DNA of 64,000 nucleotides, taken from contig CAMQJB010000001.1 in the NCBI GenBank assembly GCA_947002045.1, forward strand, positions 1-64,000, read 5' to 3'. A program made the translations under genes and the position numbers. The DNA comes from an uncultured Collinsella sp. GTDB taxonomy: Bacteria > Actinomycetota > Coriobacteriia > Coriobacteriales > Coriobacteriaceae. Below the pieces are notes generated by a model that was not told the DNA's origin, did no database searches, and was given only the letters and a program-made list of their open reading frames with translations. Below are positions 1 to 6,980 of the stretch, piece after piece; within the stretch, counting starts at the first letter, position 1; each line of letters opens with the position of its first letter.

Positions 1-58
1 CGCGCCCTTGAAGTTGAACGTCAGATTGTCCAAATGCGGCCCGCGCAGCGTCGGCCCG

Positions 59-84
59 TTACGGCGTTTGGTAAAACGCCGTAA
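59..84. repeat. short inverted repeat after RGG-protein gene
   Basis: Arms TTACGGCGTTT and AAACGCCGTAA flank a short loop directly after the stop codon of the minus-strand RGG gene. Neither strand has a T-tract on its 3' side, so intrinsic termination is uncertain. Positions 1-58 hold no gene I can support. Confidence 0.4.
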
Positions 85-996
85 CTAAAAACGATTGCCG
101 CGGAAGCCGCCACCGTTGCGGCCGCCACGATCGCCACCGCGACCACCACGGTCGTTACCACGGTTGCCGCCGAAGCCGCCACGGTTGCCGCCGCGGTCGC
201 CATAGCCACCACGGTTGCCGCCGAAGCCGCCGCGACCGCCACGGTCGCCGCCACGGTCACCAAAGCCGCCACGGCCGCCGCGATCGCCACCGCGACCGCC
301 ACGATCGCCGCCACGGCCGCCACGGTCGCCAAAGCCGCCGCGACCGCCACGGTCGCCGCCGCGGCCGCCGCGGTCGTCACGGCCGCCACGAGGACCGCGG
401 TCCTCGTCCAGGCCCATGGCGACGAGCGGAGCGATAACCTTATCGAGAGCGGCCATCAGCTCGGTGGCCTCCTCATAAGAAAGCTCGGGCAGGAGCTTCT
501 CCTTCTTGTTGGCAAGCTCGACCAGGCCCTCAGCGGCATCCTCGGCAGCGAAGACGACGATCTTGCGCATATCGCCCTCGGCGTCGTCGATGCGGCCGAC
601 CAGATCGGCAGCCTCGGCCTCGGCCATCAGGCCATCGAGCTCACGGAGGCGCATGCCCAGCAGGTCGGACATTTCCTTCTGCTCCATCTTGGGCTTGAGG
701 TCAAGAAGCTTGATGGCGCGCTCGATGTTCGCCATGCGCTCGGCCTTGGCCTCCTCCTCCTTGGAAATAGCAAAGCGACGGCTACGCAGCAGGCGGGCGG
801 CCTTCTGCATCTTGTCCATCAGCTCTTCGTCATCGTAATCAACGGCGGCCTCGACAACCTCGGCCTCCTCCTCGGCGGAAACCTCGTCAGCAGCCTCAAC
901 CTCGGCAGCTTCGGTCTCCACGGTCTCGACTGCCTCAACCTCGGCAGCCATGGTCTCGTTCTCGGTCTCGTTCATGATCTCTTCGTTCTCAGACAT
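85..996 (-). CDS. acidic protein with C-terminal RGG-repeat tail (putative RNA-binding)
   Basis: A 303-aa protein with three parts. Residues 1-57 are very rich in Glu, Ala and Val. Residues 58-198 form a helical, charged core that might contain a small winged-helix-like fold. Residues 199-303 are almost wholly Arg-Gly-Gly and Asp-Arg-Gly-Gly units with some Phe, Tyr and Asn. RGG tails in known proteins bind RNA and promote condensation; applying that here is inference. A good AAGGAG sits a few bases upstream of the ATG. The tail is encoded by a GC-rich tandem codon repeat (about 95-405), which is prone to slippage. It is the last gene before the window edge, and its neighbours give no functional hint. 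I cannot name a family with confidence. Confidence 0.85.
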   Translation of the reverse strand: MSENEEIMNETENETMAAEVEAVETVETEAAEVEAADEVSAEEEAEVVEAAVDYDDEELMDKMQKAARLLRSRRFAISKEEEAKAERMANIERAIKLLDLKPKMEQKEMSDLLGMRLRELDGLMAEAEAADLVGRIDDAEGDMRKIVVFAAEDAAEGLVELANKKEKLLPELSYEEATELMAALDKVIAPLVAMGLDEDRGPRGGRDDRGGRGGDRGGRGGFGDRGGRGGDRGGRGGDRGGRGGFGDRGGDRGGRGGFGGNRGGYGDRGGNRGGFGGNRGNDRGGRGGDRGGRNGGGFRGNRF

Positions 997-1148
997 GAGA
1001 CTCCTTCTTGGCCCTCTCGGGCATCATCGCCCCATTCGCGGGGCCCGTCGCGCACTCTTTGCGCTTTAAACATTCATGCCTCTCGGCAAAACGTCCATTA
1101 GTTTATGGTGTCGCCATCCAATCTAGCTGCAGAATCTATGTGCACACA

Positions 1149-2561
1149 TTAATGCGACATGTGCGACTCGCGACGAGCGTACACCAGCGACGCCACGAAC
1201 CCGACCACGGCAATTACAGCCGCCACGCGCACGGCAGCTGCAAATCCAATCGCCTGGGCAACGTCGGTCGCAACGCCAGCGGCGCCGGCAATCGCCGCAG
1301 AACTCGAGAGCAGGCCGATAAACAGCGACGGGCCAAACGATGCGGCAATCATGTTCCACGTGTTGAGCAATGCCGTTCCGTGAGGATGCTCGGCGGCAGG
1401 CAGCGTCTCCAAGCCGGCCGTCTGCGAGGGGCTTAGCACCAAACCGACTCCGGCATACACCACAACGGTCAGCGCCACGACGACGCCGATGTCCATGCTT
1501 GCGGCCGTCATCGAGATGGCAGTCTGTCCCACGGCAATCAGGGCAAAGCCAATCGGTAGCAGCGGCCATGCGCCACGGGCGTCCATCACGCGTCCGCCCA
1601 CAATCGAGGTCACGGCGTTGCAGGCAATCGCTGGCAAAATGAGCAAGCCCGCAACAAGTGCTGTCATTCCGTATGCGCCCTCAAAATAGAGCGGCAACAA
1701 AACGCTCATCGAAAACGTCGTCATCATCGACACCACCACAAGCAGACACGCAGGCCAAAAACGAACGCTCGCCATGGGACGCACGTTAAGCACCGGATGC
1801 TCGAGCTTGAGCTGGCGGGCCGCAAACAGGCCGAGCAGCACCATGGCGGCGAAGAGCGTCACGATGCCAGCAATCAGATTGGTCGAGAACTCGCCTACGG
1901 AATACACAAATGCCGTAATGCCGGCGGCGAGTAAAACAACCGACAGAATATCGAGCGTGGTGTTCGAGCGCTCTCCGACATTCTGAACATGCTTTACGCC
2001 CGCCGCAGCGACCGCAATGCCGCCCACCAGCGGCACTACGAACACCGCCCTCCAGCCAAACAACGTGCACATAAGACCGCTGATCACGGGTCCAAACGCC
2101 GGCCCTAGCGTAATGCAGGCACCGCCCAGGCTCAGATACAGACCGAGCTTCTCGCGCGGGGCGCAAGACAGCACCACGTTCATCATGAGCGGGAACAAGA
2201 TGCCCGATCCCGCAGCCTGCAAAATACGGCTTGGCAGCAAAACGCTAAACGACGGAGCGACCAGGCACAGGACTTCACCGGCGACCATGCATCCGCATGC
2301 AAAAAACAGCAGCTTGCGCGTCGAGAAACGGCCGGACAGAAAGGCCATGATGGCCGTAAAGATCGACGTCACGATCATGTAGCCCGAAACGAGCCACTGC
2401 GCCGTGGTGGCACTCACCGAAAAGGCCGCCATAATGTCGTGCAACGCCACATTAATGATGTTCTCGTTAAACGCGGCAACAAAGGCCGCAACATACATTA
2501 CGACGAGAATCGCCGAGGTCGTCGACGGTGATTGAGTTTGCTTTTGGGATTTGGTCCCCAT
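1149..2561 (-). CDS. MFS drug efflux transporter, DHA2 (EmrB/QacA) type
   Basis: A 470-aa integral membrane protein with about 14 predicted membrane segments, the DHA2 topology of proton-driven multidrug exporters. The motif-C-like stretch GPAFGPVISG lies in the fifth segment, as expected for antiporters. A longer reading frame runs upstream, but I place the start at the ATG at 2561 because AGAGGAAGGAA stands just before it and the extension is not hydrophobic or conserved-looking. The gene stands alone on the minus strand, diverging from the deformylase-like gene. Substrate cannot be told from sequence. Confidence 0.85.
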   Translation of the reverse strand: MGTKSQKQTQSPSTTSAILVVMYVAAFVAAFNENIINVALHDIMAAFSVSATTAQWLVSGYMIVTSIFTAIMAFLSGRFSTRKLLFFACGCMVAGEVLCLVAPSFSVLLPSRILQAAGSGILFPLMMNVVLSCAPREKLGLYLSLGGACITLGPAFGPVISGLMCTLFGWRAVFVVPLVGGIAVAAAGVKHVQNVGERSNTTLDILSVVLLAAGITAFVYSVGEFSTNLIAGIVTLFAAMVLLGLFAARQLKLEHPVLNVRPMASVRFWPACLLVVVSMMTTFSMSVLLPLYFEGAYGMTALVAGLLILPAIACNAVTSIVGGRVMDARGAWPLLPIGFALIAVGQTAISMTAASMDIGVVVALTVVVYAGVGLVLSPSQTAGLETLPAAEHPHGTALLNTWNMIAASFGPSLFIGLLSSSAAIAGAAGVATDVAQAIGFAAAVRVAAVIAVVGFVASLVYARRESHMSH

Positions 2562-2765
2562 GAAATTCCTTCCTCTTAGAACGACAATCGCATCGCCCCA
2601 GAGGAACGGTCCAGGGCGAAAATGAGCCCTAGACTTACGCCAAACGCCGCACACGACGAATCTGGCAACATGGTCCAACGTCGAAAGATTGTAACGCGGA
2701 CGCGTAGCTTTCCTTCCGCGCTATTATTAAAAGTCCACGATAGCATAAGACATGAGGAGCCCGCC

Positions 2766-3176
2766 ATGATTAAGCCCATCATGAAATCCGAGTTCTTTTT
2801 GCGCCTGCCTTCCGAAGACGCAGGGCCCGACGACGCCGTGACCGGGCAAGACCTCCTAGATACGCTCCACGAGCATGAGCACGAGTGCGTGGGGCTCGCC
2901 GCCAACATGATCGGCGTGCGCAAACGCATCATCTGCGTAAAGGACGGCAACAGGGCGCTCCTGATGTACAACCCTCAAATTCTTGAGCAGGTCAATGCCT
3001 ATCAGACGAGCGAAGGATGCCTCTCGCTGATCGGCGAGCGTCCCTGTACCCGCTATCGCCGCATTAAGGTTGAGTATTTGGACGAGAACTTCGTCCACCG
3101 CATCAAAAACTTCTCGGGCTACACCGCCGAGATCATCCAACACGAAATCGACCACTGCGACGGGATCGTTATATAG
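2766..3176 (+). CDS. peptide deformylase-like protein with altered motif 1
   Basis: A 136-aa protein of the polypeptide deformylase superfamily, shorter than typical Def (about 150-190 aa). Motif 2 EGCLS (83-87, metal ligand Cys85) and motif 3 HEIDH (126-130, both His ligands and the catalytic Glu) are intact. Motif 1 reads GLAANMIG (43-50). The Gln that normally stabilises the transition state in G-x-G-x-A-A-x-Q is replaced by Met48. Start ATG 2766 is chosen because of GAGGAG just upstream; longer upstream coding is not deformylase-like. It could be an active enzyme with a changed substrate range or a degenerate paralogue. A second, differently altered homologue lies at 10504-10923. Confidence 0.8.
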   Translation: MIKPIMKSEFFLRLPSEDAGPDDAVTGQDLLDTLHEHEHECVGLAANMIGVRKRIICVKDGNRALLMYNPQILEQVNAYQTSEGCLSLIGERPCTRYRRIKVEYLDENFVHRIKNFSGYTAEIIQHEIDHCDGIVI

Positions 3177-3191
3177 TTCCGCCGATTCAAG

Positions 3192-3230
3192 AAAGCTCCC
3201 CGCAGCAAAACAACTGCAGGGAGCTTTTCA
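3192..3230. terminator. bidirectional intrinsic terminator
   Basis: Stem AAAGCTCCCCGCAG / CTGCAGGGAGCTTT with a loop of about eight bases. TTTT follows on the plus strand and the matching A-run precedes it, so it can serve both the deformylase-like gene and the convergent XRE-aminotransferase gene. Confidence 0.8.
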
Positions 3231-3251
3231 TAGTGCGAAGCTTCTATCCCA

Positions 3252-4772
3252 CTAGCTCTGGCGGTAATGATCAAAGAAGTCGGCGAGGTCTTCGAGGGAC
3301 TCTTTGAGTACTTCCATGCGCGGCAGGTACACGATGCGGAAGTGGTCGGGCTCGGCCCAGTTAAAGCCGCCGCCGCGCGTGATCAGAATCTTCTTCTCGT
3401 GCAGCAGGTCGAGGGCAAACTGCTCGTCATCGGTGATGTTGAACTTCTTAACATCCATCTTGGGGAAGATGTAGAACGCTGCACGCGGCTTGACCACCGA
3501 GATGCCATCGATCTTGCTGAGCGCCTCATACACAAAGTTGCGCTGCTCGTAGACACGACCGCCGGGGCGGATGTAGTCGTTAACCGACTGATGGCCGCCG
3601 AGCGCCGTCTGAACGATCGACTGAGCCGGCACGTTGGAACACAGGCGCATGTTAGAGAGCATGTTGACGCCCATGATGAAGTCGCTCATGCAGCGCTGGT
3701 TGCCCGAAAGCACCATCCAGCCAATGCGATAGCCCGCAATCATATGCGACTTGGACAGGCCGCTAAACGTAATGCAGGGCAGGTCGGAGGCGAGCGAGGC
3801 AATGGAGACGTGCTCGTAGCCGTCCATGCACAGGCGGTCGTAGATCTCATCGGCAAAGATCATGAGCTGGTGCCTGCGCGCAACCTCGACGATGCCCTCG
3901 AGCACCTCGCGCGGATAGACAGAGCCCGTGGGGTTGTTGGGGTTGATGATGACGAGGGCCTTGGTCGCGCTTGTGATCTTGGACTCCATATCCTCCAGGT
4001 CGGGATACCAATCGGCCTGCTCATCGCACAGATAGTGCACGGGATGACCGCCGGCAAGGGTTGCGCACGCCGTCCAGAGCGGATAGTCGGGGCTGGGGAT
4101 CAGGATCTCGTCGCCGTTGTCGAGCAGCGCGTTCATCGAAAGCTGAATGAGCTCGGACACGCCGTTGCCCGTGTAGATGTGCTCCATCTGAACATTGGGC
4201 AGGCCCTTGATCTGCGAGTACTGCATAATCGCCTTGCGCGCGGAGAACAGACCGCGCGAGTTGGAATAGCCTTCGCAGTCGGGCAGCTGCTGGCGCATAT
4301 CCTTAATGACCTCATCGGGCGTGCGGAAACCGAAGGGCGCCGGATTGCCGATATTGAGCTTGAGGATGCGCTCGCCCTCGTCCTCCATGCGGGCAGCCTC
4401 GTCGACGACGGGACCGCGCACGTCATACAGGACGTTATCAAGCTTGGTGGATTTAGAAAAAGTACGCATGGTGGTGCTCCTTGGAATTTGAGCTGAGGGA
4501 TGGGGTTCGGGCTTGGAATCGTTGCGAGGCGATGATGTCTCGCCTTGATCGGCGTCACCGGCAAGCAGCCAGGAAACATCGACCTCCAAAATGCGGGCGA
4601 GCAGCTCTGCCACATCGCGCCGCGGAATCGTCTTGCCACTCACATATTGGCTCATCTGACTCTTGCCGAGTTTTTTGCCGAGCATCTCCGATGCGCGGAT
4701 TACGTCCGACTGGCGAACGTCGCGATCGGACATGGTCTGTCGCAGGCGATCGCTAAACGTCTCTTGGGCCAC
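3252..4772 (-). CDS. XRE-family regulator fused to class I aminotransferase
   Basis: A 506-aa two-domain protein. Residues about 6-66 form a Cro/C1-type helix-turn-helix (SQMSQYVSGKTIPRR resembles the recognition region). A polar linker follows, then from about residue 99 a complete fold-type I PLP aminotransferase of the AlaA/AspC-like group, with NPNNPTG, the PLP lysine in SGLSKSH (about Lys341) and the substrate-Arg region near the C-terminus. Start is GTG 4772, preceded by AAGGAGGTT; an upstream in-frame ATG lacks an SD. The aminotransferase domain alone would be full length, so this is a true fusion and not a read-through. Unlike MocR/GntR fusions the DNA-binding part is XRE. Repeated TTGAAC sites upstream suggest autoregulation. 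It likely links alanine/pyruvate transamination to transcription. Confidence 0.85.
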   Translation of the reverse strand: MAQETFSDRLRQTMSDRDVRQSDVIRASEMLGKKLGKSQMSQYVSGKTIPRRDVAELLARILEVDVSWLLAGDADQGETSSPRNDSKPEPHPSAQIPRSTTMRTFSKSTKLDNVLYDVRGPVVDEAARMEDEGERILKLNIGNPAPFGFRTPDEVIKDMRQQLPDCEGYSNSRGLFSARKAIMQYSQIKGLPNVQMEHIYTGNGVSELIQLSMNALLDNGDEILIPSPDYPLWTACATLAGGHPVHYLCDEQADWYPDLEDMESKITSATKALVIINPNNPTGSVYPREVLEGIVEVARRHQLMIFADEIYDRLCMDGYEHVSIASLASDLPCITFSGLSKSHMIAGYRIGWMVLSGNQRCMSDFIMGVNMLSNMRLCSNVPAQSIVQTALGGHQSVNDYIRPGGRVYEQRNFVYEALSKIDGISVVKPRAAFYIFPKMDVKKFNITDDEQFALDLLHEKKILITRGGGFNWAEPDHFRIVYLPRMEVLKESLEDLADFFDHYRQS

Positions 4773-4792
4773 AGGAACCTCCTTGCTGGCAA

Positions 4793-4875
4793 AGTTCAAT
4801 TTATAGAACACGAATTGAACCAAGGTTCAATTTAGCAAGCAGTATAGCGCGGCGCATTATCTGGAAGTTCAATTT
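4793..4875. promoter_or_regulatory. phased operator-like sites upstream of XRE-aminotransferase
   Basis: AGTTCAATTT occurs at 4793-4802 and 4866-4875, and GGTTCAATTT at 4824-4833. The middle copy is half of a perfect palindrome, ATTGAACC-AA-GGTTCAAT (4814-4831). Spacings of the copies are 31 and 42 bp, close to three and four helical turns, so all lie on one DNA face. A -10-like TATACT (minus strand, about 4850) sits between the sites. Binding by the adjacent XRE domain is inferred. Confidence 0.6.
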
Positions 4876-4934
4876 CACAAGAAAATGTACCGAACCCCGA
4901 GAATCGTCCCGAGGTGGACAACGGGCACGCGCTT

Positions 4935-5792
4935 TTAGAGATATTCGAGGAAACGAGCCGCCGCGAGCGAAACGTCGGCGGTGCGGTATATGGCGTTGAT
5001 CTGCCGATGAGGATGTCCCTCGAGTGGGCGCACGGCAACATCGAACTGACAGCGGCGCAAGATGAGCGCGGGAAGAATGCTCACGCCCAGGCCGTCCTCG
5101 ACCATAGCCATAATCGCATAGTCATCCCAGGTCGACAGTTTAGAACGCACCGCCAGGCCCGCGCGGCGAAACAGCGGCGTAATCTCGTCGTCGCTACCGC
5201 GTTCCAGCAGAATAAACTGCTCGTTTGCCAAATCGGCAAGGGAAACGACCTCCGCGGTGGCAAGCGAGGAGTCCGCTGGCACCACGGCCATCAGCTCGTC
5301 TTGCACCAACGGCCGCGACGCCATGCCGGTGCCGCGTGGCTCGCGCGGGATAAAGCCCAGGTCGCAGCGGCCTTCCGCCACCCATTGCTCAATCTCTGAG
5401 TAATCACCCATCAGCAGCTCGTAATCGACATCCGGGTGATCGGCGCGAAACCGCGCGATCACCGGCGGCAACACATGGGTCGCCACACTCGAAAACGTAC
5501 CGATACAGATCTTGCCACGCATGAGCCCTCGCATCTCGTCCACGCGTCGCTGCAGACGGCCAAACTCTTCGCATAACGCCTCGACTGCCGGCATGACCTG
5601 CCGCCCGTCGGCAGAAAGCACCACGCCCTCGCGGCTGCGATCAAGCACCTTAAAACCCCAGTCTGCCTCAAGGTCGCCCACCATACGGCTCACGCCCGAC
5701 TGCGAATAGCTCAGCCGCTCGGCGGCGCGCGTAAAACTGCCGGCGCGCACGGTCTCGAGCAGCACCTGCATCTTTTGAATATTCGTTTCCAC
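4935..5792 (-). CDS. LysR-family transcriptional regulator
   Basis: A 285-aa regulator with an N-terminal LysR winged HTH (AGSFTRAAERLSYSQSGVSR) and a C-terminal two-lobed ligand-binding domain. The start is placed at GTG 5792, because GGAGGGG lies about five bases upstream; an in-frame ATG seven codons earlier lacks spacing. It is divergently arranged with the EamA exporter at 5911, the usual layout for a LysR protein controlling its neighbour. A second LysR/EamA pair (45050-46977) has the same organisation, and the two regulators resemble each other (shared DDYAIMAMVE/DDYTIMAMVE and GLGVS stretches). Confidence 0.88.
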   Translation of the reverse strand: METNIQKMQVLLETVRAGSFTRAAERLSYSQSGVSRMVGDLEADWGFKVLDRSREGVVLSADGRQVMPAVEALCEEFGRLQRRVDEMRGLMRGKICIGTFSSVATHVLPPVIARFRADHPDVDYELLMGDYSEIEQWVAEGRCDLGFIPREPRGTGMASRPLVQDELMAVVPADSSLATAEVVSLADLANEQFILLERGSDDEITPLFRRAGLAVRSKLSTWDDYAIMAMVEDGLGVSILPALILRRCQFDVAVRPLEGHPHRQINAIYRTADVSLAAARFLEYL

Positions 5793-5864
5793 GGCACCCC
5801 TCCACCTTTGCATGAGTTTTTGTCATGTTATCCATGCATTATATTCGCTTTTCTTCTAAAGCCA

Positions 5865-5881
5865 GTTCACCCATAGTGAAC
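5865..5881. promoter_or_regulatory. palindrome in LysR/EamA divergent region
   Basis: GTTCAC-N5-GTGAAC is a perfect dyad in the 118-bp gap between the LysR gene and the EamA transporter. LysR regulators bind dyads of this kind in shared divergent promoters; the assignment is inferred. Confidence 0.45.
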
Positions 5882-5910
5882 ATGCTCGGATATAGAAGGG
5901 ATGTCAGCGC

Positions 5911-6822
5911 ATGAACAACGGACTGTTTACGTACTTAGCAGCATTGCTATTGTTTGGCTCCAACGGCATCATCGCCGCCGCCATCGCGCTGCCGAGCTCC
6001 GATATCGTGCTACTACGCACGTTTTTGGGCGCGCTCTCGCTTGTCACTATCCTTGCCATCACCCAACGCCATAAACTGCAGGCGCCATCTCGTCCCCGCG
6101 AAGCCGCAGCCCTCCTCCTCTCGGGAGCCGCGCTGGGCGCCAGCTGGATTTTTCTGTTCCGCGCCTACCAGACGATCGGCGTCGGCGTGTCCTCGCTGCT
6201 GTACTACTGTGGCCCCATCATTGTCATGACGCTCTCCCCGCTCATCTTTGGCGAAAAACTGACCGGCGGCAAAATCGCCGGGTTTATCGCCGTTGCTTGC
6301 GGTGCTTTTCTCATTGCAGCGCAAGGTCTAGGCGGCAATATGCCCATTGCAGGTATCGCCTGCGGCATCGCCTCGGCATTTTGCTATGCGCTGATGGTCA
6401 TCGCTAGCAAGGGTGCGTCACACATCGAAGGCCTCGAGAACTCCACGCTCCAGGTGAGTGCCGCCTTTGTGACCGCGCTGGTCCTCACGCTCATCACGCA
6501 GGGCGCTCCCTCAGTCCTGCCCGCCGGCGTCGCCACCAGTATTGATTGGCGCGCCGTCGTCATGCTCGGCGTCGTCAACACCGGCATCGGTTGCCTGCTC
6601 TACTTTAGTGCCGTCGCCAAGCTTCCCGTCCAGACCGTCGCGGTCGTCGGCTACCTCGAGCCGCTTTCGGCCGTCGTGTTCTCGGCCGTCCTTTTGGGCG
6701 AAGCCATAACACCGGTCCGCCTGATGGGCGCCGCGCTTATCATCGGCGGCGCGATTTTTTGCGAACTCGCCGGCAAACGCGCAAGCGCCAAGGCTGGCAT
6801 AGCCCAGACAGCACGTGCTTAA
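5911..6822 (+). CDS. EamA/DMT-family metabolite exporter
   Basis: A 303-aa, strongly hydrophobic protein with about ten predicted membrane segments in two internal repeats, typical of the drug/metabolite transporter superfamily. The second repeat has the PLSAVVFSAVLLGE region common to EamA domains. Start ATG 5911 follows GAAGGG. It is divergent from the LysR gene and probably under its control. EamA proteins often export amino acids or other small metabolites; the substrate here is unknown. Confidence 0.87.
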   Translation: MNNGLFTYLAALLLFGSNGIIAAAIALPSSDIVLLRTFLGALSLVTILAITQRHKLQAPSRPREAAALLLSGAALGASWIFLFRAYQTIGVGVSSLLYYCGPIIVMTLSPLIFGEKLTGGKIAGFIAVACGAFLIAAQGLGGNMPIAGIACGIASAFCYALMVIASKGASHIEGLENSTLQVSAAFVTALVLTLITQGAPSVLPAGVATSIDWRAVVMLGVVNTGIGCLLYFSAVAKLPVQTVAVVGYLEPLSAVVFSAVLLGEAITPVRLMGAALIIGGAIFCELAGKRASAKAGIAQTARA

Positions 6823-6856
6823 AAGTCCCTGTTTTGAAATGCTACCTACGTACATA

Positions 6857-6880
6857 AATAATCCCCAGCTGGGGATTATT
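6857..6880. promoter_or_regulatory. perfect 24-bp palindrome upstream of kup
   Basis: AATAATCCCCAG/CTGGGGATTATT is a gap-free palindrome between the EamA gene and kup. No T-run follows on the plus strand and there is no loop, which fits a protein-binding site better than a terminator. A related dyad with ATCCCCA half-sites lies at 28178-28208. Confidence 0.45.
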
Positions 6881-6980
6881 GTCTAAAATAGCCTGATGTG
6901 CCAAACTGCTCTTGTATGTATAAAGACGGCATAAAGATTTTCTGTCCTAGACAGATAACCGGATGTCTAAGGGAGTCCAC

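Noticed and set aside
59..84. Intrinsic terminator after the RGG gene
   Set aside because: A stem is present but a T-tract is lacking on both strands.
21..389. Ala/Val-rich 122-aa minus-strand ORF
   Set aside because: Frame-shifted reading of the RGG codon repeat.
3267..4496. Long plus-strand ORF (409 aa)
   Set aside because: Antisense shadow of the XRE-aminotransferase gene; no SD and no recognisable family.
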